From assembly GCA_903881535.1 (NCBI GenBank), contig CAIRTT010000069.1, forward strand, positions 1-7,255: a stretch of DNA of 7,255 bases, given 5' to 3'. Origin of the DNA: an uncultured Armatimonadota bacterium (GTDB taxonomy: Bacteria; Armatimonadota; Armatimonadia; Armatimonadales; Armatimonadaceae). Position numbers and translations under genes: made by a program. This document shows positions 1 to 6,137 of the stretch, piece after piece. The notes beneath the pieces are model-generated. The model worked only from the letters and a program-made list of their open reading frames with translations. It was not told the DNA's origin and ran no database searches. Numbering within the stretch: the stretch's first letter is position 1; each line of letters opens with the position of its first letter.

Positions 1-972
1 CCAATCGTAGGTTTTCTGGACAATTCGTCCATCGATGACAACCCAAGGGACATCGTAGGGGCGTGGACCTGGATCAGACTGAATCTTGTGCTCGCCAAAA
101 CGCTCTTTGCACCACTGCGTGAGCTCAAAAAGTGACATCGCATTGGGTTCCCCACCGCCGACGTTGTACATACATCCCGCCGTCTTGGGCTGAGCCACCT
201 GCTTCATGATCAGCTCTGCAAGATCCACCGGGTGGAGGATGTCCCGGACTTGGAAGCCCCGGCCATCGAATCCGGTGTAGCGAAGCGGCAAGCGGTGGAG
301 ATAACGGTTAATCCAGTAGGCAAAAATCCCCTGGCTGGCCACGCCGAACTGTCCACTGCCCGCGAGAACACCGCAGCGGTTTACCCACACGGGAAAGTCG
401 AATGCGCATCCATATTCGAAGGCAATGGCTTCGGATGCCAGTTTGCTAGCACCGTAGAGGCTCACGGGTGCCGCAGTTGAGAATTCCTCCGAGATGCCAA
501 ACCGAGTGACGCCATTTGGAAGCGCTTTTGCTGGATCGATTGCGAAGCGGGACGCTGTCTCAATGAGTGGGATGTTTTCGAGTGCAAGCTGTGAGTAGAC
601 ACGGCTGGTGGAGAGCAGGACCAAGCCTGCGCTGGACTTCCGGCAATACTCGAGGACATTTAGGGTTCCGACGAGGTTGGTATCGAAGAGATCGCGCGCA
701 TCATCTCCATTTGTACCGGCGAGGACGCTTGCGTTAGCTGCCGCATCAATGACCAGATCGGCATCTGGCAGGCGATGGACATCCCCCGGGACACGAATGT
801 CACCGTGGATGACACGAACTCCGATGCGATTCAAGCGTGTCCGGTTTTGCTCCGAGCCAGACCTTACAAAGCTATCGATACCGAAAACATCCACCCCTGG
901 ATAATTCTCTGAAATGTGGGTGGCAATACTGCTGCCTACAAAGCCGCATATACCGGTGATCAAGATGCGCAT
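1..972 (-). CDS. CDP-paratose 2-epimerase-like NAD-dependent sugar-nucleotide epimerase (partial, C-terminus outside window)
   Basis: Read on the minus strand from ATG at 972-970, the frame is open for 324 codons to the window edge, so only the C-terminal tail is missing. The protein is an extended SDR. A Rossmann GxxGxxG motif (G7-I-C-G-F-V-G13) starts at residue 7. The active-site strand STSRVY lies at 121-126 and the catalytic YGASK at 173-177. RDILHPVDL is at 243-251 and YNVGGG at 269-274. The long insert between the Ser/Thr strand and YxxxK, and the stretch from GISEEFS (159-165) through NRCGVLAGSGQFG (198-210), are what I recall of CDP-paratose 2-epimerases, which convert CDP-paratose to CDP-tyvelose with tightly bound NAD. 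Family members are about 340-350 residues. The substrate could be another CDP- or NDP-sugar; the SDR assignment is firm and the exact substrate is inferred. The gene is cytoplasmic in type and diverges from a membrane glycosyltransferase, which fits surface-glycan synthesis. Confidence 0.8.
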   Translation of the reverse strand, partial: MRILITGICGFVGSSIATHISENYPGVDVFGIDSFVRSGSEQNRTRLNRIGVRVIHGDIRVPGDVHRLPDADLVIDAAANASVLAGTNGDDARDLFDTNLVGTLNVLEYCRKSSAGLVLLSTSRVYSQLALENIPLIETASRFAIDPAKALPNGVTRFGISEEFSTAAPVSLYGASKLASEAIAFEYGCAFDFPVWVNRCGVLAGSGQFGVASQGIFAYWINRYLHRLPLRYTGFDGRGFQVRDILHPVDLAELIMKQVAQPKTAGCMYNVGGGEPNAMSLFELTQWCKERFGEHKIQSDPGPRPYDVPWVVIDGRIVQKTYDW

Positions 973-979
973 CGCGTTA

Positions 980-986
980 CCCTTCC
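980..986 (-). promoter_or_regulatory. Shine-Dalgarno site of the epimerase gene
   Basis: The minus strand reads GGAAGGG seven bases before the ATG at 972. This supports that start, which also begins directly with the Rossmann beta-strand MRILITG. It is one of only two clear ribosome-binding sites in the window. Confidence 0.55.
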
Positions 987-1045
987 ACGTCTGTCAGGAG
1001 GGACGCCGCATTAGTCGTGCCAGTTAACTAAATTCACCTATTTTA

Positions 1046-1058
1046 TGACGCTACGTCA
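1046..1058. promoter_or_regulatory. Inverted repeat, possible operator in the divergent intergenic region
   Basis: TGACG-CTA-CGTCA is a perfect 5-bp inverted repeat with a 3-bp centre. It lies between the start codons of the two divergent sugar genes. On the minus strand a -10-like TAAAAT occupies 1040-1045, directly next to it, so a bound protein could affect epimerase transcription. No good -35 element was found for either direction. The operator role is inferred from position and symmetry only. Confidence 0.3.
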
Positions 1059-1061
1059 CGC

Positions 1062-1076
1062 GGCACCATTTGTGCC
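1062..1076. promoter_or_regulatory. Second inverted repeat or leader hairpin before the glycosyltransferase gene
   Basis: GGCAC-CATTT-GTGCC is a perfect 5-bp stem with a 5-base loop, ending 15 bases before the glycosyltransferase ATG. It begins four bases after the neighbouring TGACG/CGTCA repeat. It could be a hairpin in the mRNA leader or a second protein-binding half of a composite operator. Confidence 0.3.
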
Positions 1077-1091
1077 TGTTAAGCATCTGCA

Positions 1092-2624
1092 ATGTCCATC
1101 CAAAATGATCTGATCGGAACCCGCCAAGCCCTGCGGATTCATCCCCTGATGCTTAGTCGCTGGCTCGTGCCGAGCATCATCGTGCTCATGCTGTGTAGCG
1201 TGGCTGTGTTTGGAACCATTTGGCCATTGTGGATTGATGAGATTTTCACGGCGCGTGTTGCTGGGCTCGGTGATCCTTCACGCATCATCGGGGCGCTGAT
1301 GAACGGCGTTGATGGTAGCCCTCCGCTCCTTGCATTGGTGACATCGCTATTTGTTCGGATGATTCCACTCGATCCAGAGCTTGTGCTCCGGCTGCCAGCA
1401 TTGCTGACATTCGGCGGGTTTCTGATGGGTATCGTTCGGCTGTTCAGAAGCCGGATGTCAGCGGGGACCCTGGCAACCTGCGTTTTACTCGCCGGGTTGC
1501 TCCGCTTGGACACTGGATTTACCGCCCGCCCCTACGCATTTGCCCTATGCTTTTCCATCTGGTTTATCGTGTGGCTATTCGATGCGCATGCAACCGGCAA
1601 GCTCCGGTCGTGGCTATTGGCATCGGCTTTCCTTGCCCTTGCGATCGCAAGCCAATACTACTGCGTGTTCCTGTTTATCCCGATGGCGGTGTTGATAGGC
1701 ACCCGATTACTCGCAGAGCGCAAGATTGACCCAAAGGTCACGCTCACAGTCATCTCGACTGGTGCGGTCCTCGCACTGCACCTTCCGATCATCCTTATCC
1801 TTAGGACCTGGACAAAGCATTATTGGTCTAAGCCGGGTCTGGATCACATCTTTCAGCTGGAGACCCTTGTCCTTGGGGTTGCTTTGTCGGTTGGTGTTGT
1901 TGGAATGCTGATGACAACCGGTATCAGGCATATCAAGCGAAGTGAGTTTACGGGCGAGCGACTGTTTCTCCTGACGCTTGCGGCGCTCCCGATGATTGTC
2001 GTGCCTGTTATCCGCCTTACGACAAATGCGTTTGTTGACCGCTATCTGACATTTTCCGTCATCGGACTTGTCGGTGTGATTGGCTGGATGTTGGATTTGC
2101 CACAAGTGCACGTTTGGCTAAAACGGGTGACTGTTGCAGGGTTTGTCGGAGCGGTGCTCGTTCAGTGTGTGGCAGCGGTACAGCCGCGGGCATGGTTACC
2201 GCGTTATGAGGCGGCATTGGATGCATGTAGCGAGTTGGGCGTGGTTGTCCTCTGTCCAAGTACGTGTGTCATTACGGAGGCATCGCATTACGACAAGGCA
2301 AATACGGGCTTTCTGGCGTATCCGCTCGACCAGGATGCAGAGCTCCGCGGTGCCAAAAGTGACACATCCTTTCGAATCATGAAGGCAAATGGAGTGGCAG
2401 GTTTCATGCAGACAGTTGATTTGAAGGCACTGCTGGCGAAAGGGGATGCGTTTGCAATCCTCACAGATGAGCGTCTGACCTATGAGAAGTGGGTTCAGGA
2501 TGAGGCAGTGGCTGCGGGCTATCGCTTGCGTGAGGTTGCTGCATTTCCAGGTGTCCGTAAAGAAGATGGCCGGTCGATCAAGATCTTGATGGCATCCCGT
2601 GATGCGGTATCAGCAAAAAAGTGA
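1092..2624 (+). CDS. Polytopic membrane glycosyltransferase, GT39/ArnT-PMT-like (GT-C fold)
   Basis: A 510-residue integral membrane protein with about 11-12 hydrophobic segments between residues 24 and 363, followed by a soluble C-terminal domain of about 145 residues. After the first membrane helix comes WIDEIFTARVA (47-57); the Asp-Glu pair (D49-E50) sits in the first outer loop, where GT-C enzymes keep their catalytic acid. Further typical features are SPPLLAL (76-82), LRLPALL (99-105), ARPYAFAL (145-152) and DRYLTFS (316-322). Such enzymes move a sugar from a polyprenyl-phosphate carrier to a lipid, glycan or protein on the outer face of the inner membrane. The acceptor cannot be told from sequence. 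The start at 1092 lacks a Shine-Dalgarno site; ATG 1149 (residue 20) is an alternative that keeps the first helix. The divergent epimerase suggests a shared surface-polysaccharide role. Confidence 0.8.
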   Translation: MSIQNDLIGTRQALRIHPLMLSRWLVPSIIVLMLCSVAVFGTIWPLWIDEIFTARVAGLGDPSRIIGALMNGVDGSPPLLALVTSLFVRMIPLDPELVLRLPALLTFGGFLMGIVRLFRSRMSAGTLATCVLLAGLLRLDTGFTARPYAFALCFSIWFIVWLFDAHATGKLRSWLLASAFLALAIASQYYCVFLFIPMAVLIGTRLLAERKIDPKVTLTVISTGAVLALHLPIILILRTWTKHYWSKPGLDHIFQLETLVLGVALSVGVVGMLMTTGIRHIKRSEFTGERLFLLTLAALPMIVVPVIRLTTNAFVDRYLTFSVIGLVGVIGWMLDLPQVHVWLKRVTVAGFVGAVLVQCVAAVQPRAWLPRYEAALDACSELGVVVLCPSTCVITEASHYDKANTGFLAYPLDQDAELRGAKSDTSFRIMKANGVAGFMQTVDLKALLAKGDAFAILTDERLTYEKWVQDEAVAAGYRLREVAAFPGVRKEDGRSIKILMASRDAVSAKK

Positions 2625-2625
2625 G

Positions 2626-2665
2626 TCAGACACTCCGTTCGGTGTAGGGCGGCTGTCGTGTCTGA
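2626..2665 (+). terminator. Hairpin just after the glycosyltransferase stop, possible weak terminator
   Basis: TCAGACAC at 2626-2633 pairs with GTGTCTGA at 2658-2665, and an inner CCG/CGG (2635-2637 with 2650-2652) can add to it. The stem begins two bases after the stop codon. No T-run follows, so it is either a Rho-type or 3'-end-protecting structure or chance. Confidence 0.25.
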
Positions 2666-3050
2666 TATGGGAACGTTTCATCCACCAGCGAGTTATTCGG
2701 GAAACCATCTGTCTGCAGAGCTTGGGTTGAAGCCCGGAACCTGTGCGGCATACTCCAGTCCTTCTTGAGGATGTCTTAATGGATATCTAACATACTGCAA
2801 CGGAGATCACTAATCTTCGAGCGCTGGCCAATCACCTGAGCCAAGCCTTTGATGCCAATGATGACTTGTGAAGCAGTGACGGATATCACGGAAGATTGTT
2901 TGCGCGAGTGGATACTACTTAGGTGGCAGTGAAAATTGTGGGTCGGAAGGAGCTCCGGACAGGGTGCTGATACCGGATTAGATCAGGGACAGTGGTACTG
3001 CGTACGGTTTGCATGATATTCTTTTTCGCACCCGGTGTGTTTGGGGATGT
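2666..3050. other. Gene-free stretch before the tRNA genes
   Basis: No frame on either strand stays open with a start codon for a convincing length. A 41-codon minus-strand reading (ATG at 2751, stop at 2626-2628) has AAGGA seven bases upstream but no recognisable content. A perfect 8-bp palindrome GGAGCTCC lies at 2949-2956 inside a small bulged hairpin (2943-2960). The tRNA promoter must lie near the right end; TATTCT at 3017-3022 is a possible -10, with no good -35. I see no RNase P, tmRNA, 6S or SRP RNA hallmarks that hold together. Confidence 0.4.
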
Positions 3051-3139
3051 CCCGTCTTAGCTCAGCTGGACAGAGCAGGCCCGTCCTAAGGGCAAGGTCG
3101 GGGGTTCGAATCCCTCAGACGGGATGCCAATATCATGCA
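3010..3139. repeat. 11-bp inverted repeat bracketing the tRNA-Arg gene
   Basis: TGCATGATATT at 3010-3020 is the exact reverse complement of AATATCATGCA at 3129-3139. The arms lie 30 bases before and 4 bases after the mature tRNA-Arg. In a primary transcript they could pair and close a loop around the tRNA. If transcription starts inside or after the left arm this pairing would not form, and the left arm also overlaps the possible -10 element. Confidence 0.55.
3051..3124 (+). tRNA. tRNA-Arg(CCT), reading AGG
   Basis: A complete cloverleaf of 74 bases. Acceptor CCCGTCT (3051-3057) pairs with AGACGGG (3117-3123), with discriminator A3124. T8-A9 are followed by D-stem GCTC/GAGC (3060-3063 with 3073-3076) and loop AGCTGGACA. 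The anticodon arm is GGCCC-GTCCTAA-GGGCA, with anticodon CCT at 3085-3087. The variable loop is AGGTC. The T-arm is GGGGG-TTCGAAT-CCCTC, with one G-T pair. CCA is not encoded. Two oddities are a G-A mismatch at the top of the anticodon stem (G3078 with A3094) and a purine, G3083, at position 32, where C or T is usual. The rest is regular, so it is probably functional. Confidence 0.92.
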
Positions 3140-3165
3140 GAATAGACCACTGCATGTGTTTATAC

Positions 3166-3250
3166 GGAGAGGTCGCATAGTGGTCTAGTGCGTCCGCCTC
3201 GAAAGCGGAAGTAGTGCAAGCTACCGTGGGTTCGAATCCCACCCTCTCCG
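3166..3250 (+). tRNA. tRNA-Ser(CGA), reading TCG
   Basis: A class II tRNA of 85 bases. Acceptor GGAGAGG (3166-3172) pairs with CCTCTCC (3243-3249), with discriminator G3250, the serine identity base. A D-arm GCA/TGC surrounds the GG of the D-loop. The anticodon arm is TCCGC-CTCGAAA-GCGGA, with CGA at 3200-3202. The long variable arm has stem GTAG/CTAC (3211-3214 with 3221-3224), as serine tRNAs need. The T-arm is GTGGG-TTCGAAT-CCCAC. CCA is not encoded. It lies 41 bases after tRNA-Arg and is probably on the same transcript, which ends at the terminator just downstream. Confidence 0.95.
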
Positions 3251-3255
3251 TAGTC

Positions 3256-3303
3256 CCCCATAGGCTAAAGTGGCTGCTTCGGTCGGCTGGAATGGGGTTT
3301 TTT
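3256..3303 (+). terminator. Intrinsic terminator of the tRNA transcript
   Basis: CCCCAT at 3256-3261 pairs with ATGGGG at 3292-3297, and an inner helix GCTG/CGGC (3273-3276 with 3284-3287, one G-T pair) sits above it. Six T residues follow directly at 3298-3303. It starts five bases after the end of tRNA-Ser. Confidence 0.7.
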
Positions 3304-3334
3304 ATATATGGATTTTTCAATTTAATATATGGAT
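3304..3334. repeat. Short AT-rich direct repeat
   Basis: ATATATGGAT occurs at 3304-3313 and again at 3325-3334, exactly 21 bp apart (two helical turns), both copies followed by T-rich sequence. It lies just past the tRNA terminator and about 220 bp upstream of the small membrane-protein gene. It may be an upstream AT-rich promoter element, a protein-binding site or just low-complexity sequence. Confidence 0.35.
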
Positions 3335-3555
3335 GTTTTAACGCTTCCAGATTGATCCGTCCGTTTCTTGAACAATCTTCCACTTTTAGGCATTTGCCAT
3401 GCAAGCTTTTCCTGTCTGTTTTATCGCAATAAAGACATCGAACAACGGCCACAAGCACCCTCGGCTTCTTCGTAGCAGATGAGCGGCAACGTGTCTTACC
3501 CTTGCAAGTGGTTACTGGGATGTAATCGCCGTAACTTCGACGCACCCGTGTGACA

Positions 3556-3951
3556 ATGCCTATACCGATGCAACAAGTTCAAGTGGCGCAATCCATCATC
3601 CCATTGCTCAAAAGCTATAACACCTGCTTGACACTGACGATTGTTACCCTGCAAGCAGCGTTCTCTTTTGCCATCCCCTTCTTCACCAGCACAAGTTATC
3701 TTCTATCCTGGGCACTCATCCTTGTTGTGCTTTGTCTCCATCTCTTTAGCGCATACAGCTTTAGCCGGTCGCTCGAAGTGCTCGGTGTTGAAAGAAATCG
3801 GATGATTGGCCTATACACGCTTGTCCCCTTTGGCAACATCTTCTGTATGGTTGAGCTGTCCAAAGCTGTCAATGCAAGGATGAAAGCGATTGGCGTGACA
3901 CGCAAGATGAACGATGCTGATATCCGGGTCATCGAAAGACATAACAACTAG
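3556..3951 (+). CDS. Small membrane protein of unknown function
   Basis: About 131 residues from ATG 3556; GTG 3550 would add two residues, and ATG 3568 would remove four. None of these starts has a Shine-Dalgarno site. Numbering from ATG 3556, two hydrophobic helices lie at about 25-44 and 48-68. A third, weaker segment at about 84-100 (IGLYTLVPFGNIFCMVE) is followed by a charged tail (about 101-131) with Lys/Arg and Asp/Glu. The spacing of two helices, a short loop with aromatic and proline residues, then LSKAVNARMKAIG, resembles small uncharacterised membrane proteins with an LxxxATxxLxxxG-type tail, but I cannot name a family. It stands alone between the tRNA terminator and the barrel-protein gene. 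Codon use looks normal and the hydrophobic pattern supports a real gene. Confidence 0.65.
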   Translation: MPIPMQQVQVAQSIIPLLKSYNTCLTLTIVTLQAAFSFAIPFFTSTSYLLSWALILVVLCLHLFSAYSFSRSLEVLGVERNRMIGLYTLVPFGNIFCMVELSKAVNARMKAIGVTRKMNDADIRVIERHNN

Positions 3952-4035
3952 CCTGACATCTACGGCGCTCAAGAAACGAATCGACGTCCCATCTGCACTT
4001 CACCCTTAACTTCTCGTCGAAGGTAATGAGTATTG

Positions 4036-4106
4036 CGTGTTCCCCGTTTACTTCCGCACCCCGCGTTCCTATGCACTCACAAAAAATGCATGGTAAACGG
4101 AACACG
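4036..4106 (+). promoter_or_regulatory. Nested inverted repeat covering the leader and start codon of the barrel-protein gene
   Basis: The left arm (4036-4051, CGTGTTCCCCGTTTAC) pairs with the right arm (4093-4106, GTAAACGGAACACG) over 14 bp with a two-base CC bulge. An inner 5-bp helix, ATGCA (4071-4075) with TGCAT (4087-4091), sits next to it with an A-rich loop. The right arm ends on the first base of the GTG start codon and covers the weak GGA that could serve as ribosome-binding site. The fold would hide the start, so it may control translation. That role is inferred from position. Confidence 0.45.
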
Positions 4107-5686
4107 TGCGAAGCATCAACATTATCAACTTCATCCGCGCGATTGAGCCGCGATTCACAACAGACTTGCTTCTTCCTGTCCAGAAGCAAATGGAAATCGT
4201 TAAGCCGTATGGCCTACCCGCGACGTGGCTGCTCCAATTCGATGCCCTCGTCTCTGGGCCATTTGTCCCATTTCTCAAGCAACACATGCCTTCAAACCAC
4301 GAGGTCGGTCTCTGGTTTGAGATGAATGAAATGCACTGCAACGCCGCTGGAGTCAAGTGGCGGGGCCGGCCAGACTACGAATGGGATCACATCCCGCATG
4401 TCGCCTTCACCATCGGCTACACAGAAGCCGAGCGCATTAAGCTTGCTGACACCGCGATGCGCACCTTTAAGGACGTATTCGGTACTTACCCAAAGTCGAT
4501 TGCCAGCTGGAATCTGGATGCGATTACCATAAACCATATCGCTGAACGTTACGGCGCGGATGCCTTCGCCGTTTGCCGTGACCAGATTGCAACCGATGGC
4601 TTTACGATTTGGGGCGCTCCCATCGCTGGCTACTATCCGAGCAAGCGTAACTGTTGGAGCCCAGCACTCGAAAAGAAGAACCAGATAGACGCTCCCATCT
4701 TCAGGATGCTCGGGCAGGACCCGGTCTACTATTACGACCGGAGCTACACACTCCCAAACGGCAAAACAATAACGCAACCGGACACGATGGAGCCCGTTTG
4801 GCCATCCGGTCAGTCATCACATTTTGTGAAGTCCTTTCTGTCGATGATTCTGGATGCGCCCACTCAGCAATTTGCGTATGCACAGATGGGGCAAGAAAAC
4901 TCCTTCCCTTGGCCGAGCCAGCAGGCAGCATATGCCCCACAAATCAAAGCGCTCGCTGCACTCTGGAAAAACGGCAGTGCCACTGTCGAGACGATGGGCG
5001 AAACGGGCCGAAAGTTCAAAAAGGCGTTTCCCGTAACACCGACGCAGGCGCAAGTTCAGCTGGTCGACCCATTCGCAAATAAGAATCCCGTGGAGACATC
5101 GGTCTGGTATCAAAGCCGTTTCTACCGTGCAAATCTCCACTTCAAAGGTGACTTGCTATACCTTCGGGACATCACGGTTTACAGCGATCAATACGCACAG
5201 CCATTCCTCAATGCAGCGACACGTCTTGAAGATGTGGAACAGCGGATGCCATCGGTCCTCGATGGTTACCATTGGCGGACAGATACGCATTCACGCACGG
5301 AACCTGGTGCGGGTGGCTTCTTCATCTCTAATGGCACAAGGCTTGTCAAAACGGGGAAAGTGGTTGTCAAAGAAACTGGCAAGCGCATGACCGTGTTTGT
5401 CCCCGTACAAGATGAAATGGTGCTTCGGATTCAGTTTGATGAAAAACAGCTGTCAGTGACGCTGCAAAGCACATCATCAGACAGGATCTTGCCGCTTGAT
5501 TTAGCCTTTGAATGGGATGTTACGAAGTCTAGTATGACGCGGGTGATGTTACATCAGGTGGACTTCAAAGCGGATGCTTTCGACTACTCTATTGGCATTC
5601 GTGGCGGGAATGCCACTGACACTCCTAAGGGCTGGACAGTATCGAGCGATGGTGGTTTCGTCTTGGATCTGGCACAGAGGCGCTAG
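4106..5686 (+). CDS. Uncharacterised protein with a divergent glycoside hydrolase/deacetylase-like (NodB-type) barrel in its N-terminal half
   Basis: 526 residues from GTG 4106. An in-frame TAA at 4094 rules out an earlier start, and the next ATG (residue 29) would cut the first strand, INIINFIR. No signal peptide or membrane helix is seen. Residues 1-260 look like a beta/alpha barrel: INIINFIRAIEPR (4-16), YGLPATWLLQFDAL (35-48), HEVGLWFEM (65-73), WRGRPDYEWD (85-94), FGTYPKSIASWNLDA (125-139), CRDQIATDGFTIWG (157-170) and IFRMLGQDPVYYY (198-210). This order of motifs matches a family I recall only as unnamed proteins annotated as deacetylase-like. The classic NodB Asp-His-His metal motif is not visible in its usual form. 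Residues 330-526 are strand-rich and probably a beta-sandwich. A role on carbohydrate is plausible but unproven. Confidence 0.75.
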   Translation: MRSINIINFIRAIEPRFTTDLLLPVQKQMEIVKPYGLPATWLLQFDALVSGPFVPFLKQHMPSNHEVGLWFEMNEMHCNAAGVKWRGRPDYEWDHIPHVAFTIGYTEAERIKLADTAMRTFKDVFGTYPKSIASWNLDAITINHIAERYGADAFAVCRDQIATDGFTIWGAPIAGYYPSKRNCWSPALEKKNQIDAPIFRMLGQDPVYYYDRSYTLPNGKTITQPDTMEPVWPSGQSSHFVKSFLSMILDAPTQQFAYAQMGQENSFPWPSQQAAYAPQIKALAALWKNGSATVETMGETGRKFKKAFPVTPTQAQVQLVDPFANKNPVETSVWYQSRFYRANLHFKGDLLYLRDITVYSDQYAQPFLNAATRLEDVEQRMPSVLDGYHWRTDTHSRTEPGAGGFFISNGTRLVKTGKVVVKETGKRMTVFVPVQDEMVLRIQFDEKQLSVTLQSTSSDRILPLDLAFEWDVTKSSMTRVMLHQVDFKADAFDYSIGIRGGNATDTPKGWTVSSDGGFVLDLAQRR

Positions 5687-5758
5687 CTTCATCACATTCC
5701 CACCTGTCGTATAGTAGACCGGCTCCCGCACTAACTGATATGAATGCCGGGTACCCTT

Positions 5759-5764
5759 GGAGGT
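5759..5764 (+). promoter_or_regulatory. Strong Shine-Dalgarno site of the VOC gene
   Basis: GGAGGT ends four bases before ATG 5769. It is the best ribosome-binding site in the window and selects ATG 5769 over the in-frame TTG at 5757, which overlaps it. Confidence 0.7.
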
Positions 5765-5768
5765 CGCA

Positions 5769-6137
5769 ATGCAGCTAGGCTATGTCGTCATTTATGTCAA
5801 TGATTTACAGCGGTGCCACCAGTTTTGGACCGACCAAGTTGGGATGGTTACAAAACGTACATCGGATATCGATGGCTTTTCTATCCCTCAAGTTGGCTTC
5901 GCAGATCAAGACGCCGCCATTGAGCTCGTCCCGAATGCCTTCATGGATAAGGCCGGACATGGAGCTGTAACCGTTGCGCCATCGATGTGTTTTCACGTCA
6001 ATGCCATCGAGACTGAACATCAGCGCCTCACCGCAGCAGGCGTAGTCGTTTCCCCCATCGGTGACCACTTCGGCACCACAACCTTCGCCTTCTCAGATCC
6101 GGAAGACCGCTGGTTCGCCGTCATCTCCAAGCCATAA
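5769..6137 (+). CDS. VOC superfamily (glyoxalase/bleomycin-resistance/dioxygenase fold) protein
   Basis: 122 residues, the normal size for a single-chain VOC protein made of two beta-alpha-beta-beta-beta modules. Module one runs from GYVVIYVNDLQRCHQFW (4-20) to AAIELVP (49-55). Module two runs from MCFHVNAIETEHQRL (73-87) to FAFSDPEDRWFAVIS (106-120). In metal-dependent members the ligands are His near residue 5, Glu in the first IEL, His in the second-module start and Glu near the end. Here E52 and H76 are in place, but the first position is Y5 and the last is hydrophobic (W-F-A-V). The metal site therefore looks incomplete, and the protein may bind a small molecule without metal or use other ligands. 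The next gene begins at the base after its stop codon, so the two are very likely one transcript and translationally coupled. Substrate unknown. Confidence 0.85.
   Translation: MQLGYVVIYVNDLQRCHQFWTDQVGMVTKRTSDIDGFSIPQVGFADQDAAIELVPNAFMDKAGHGAVTVAPSMCFHVNAIETEHQRLTAAGVVVSPIGDHFGTTTFAFSDPEDRWFAVISKP

Noticed and set aside
2780..2930. Possible decayed gene: coding-like runs such as LRALANHLSQAFDAND (plus) and QVIIGIKGLAQVIGQ (minus)
   Set aside because: The runs are short, overlap on opposite strands, are broken by stops, and match no family I recognise.
2941..3000. Resemblance to SRP RNA (GTCGGAAGGAGC) or RNase P RNA (CCGGACAGGGTGCT)
   Set aside because: The SRP tetraloop neighbourhood is incomplete and lacks the matching internal loop. 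The RNase P 5' and 3' signature ends are absent at the required distances.
3393..3423. TTGCCA and TTTTAT as a promoter for the small membrane-protein gene
   Set aside because: The spacing of 19 bases is long, both boxes are imperfect, and the leader would exceed 100 bases.
3057..3545. A 162-codon minus-strand reading frame across the tRNA region
   Set aside because: It runs antisense through both tRNA genes. Its RVGFEPT and GFEPPTLPLGR stretches are the well-known false peptides read from the reverse strand of tRNA T-arms, and it crosses the terminator as well.
3981..4020. TCGACG/CGTCGA hairpin after the small membrane-protein gene as a terminator
   Set aside because: Six base pairs with a 28-base loop and no following T-run give no real support.
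4292..4777. A 161-codon minus-strand reading frame
   Set aside because: It lies wholly inside the barrel-protein gene, whose plus-strand translation has clear conserved-looking motifs. The antisense product has none.
5719..5750. CCGGC/GCCGG inverted repeat before the VOC gene as a terminator
   Set aside because: Only five base pairs around a 22-base loop, with no T-run. It is more likely chance.
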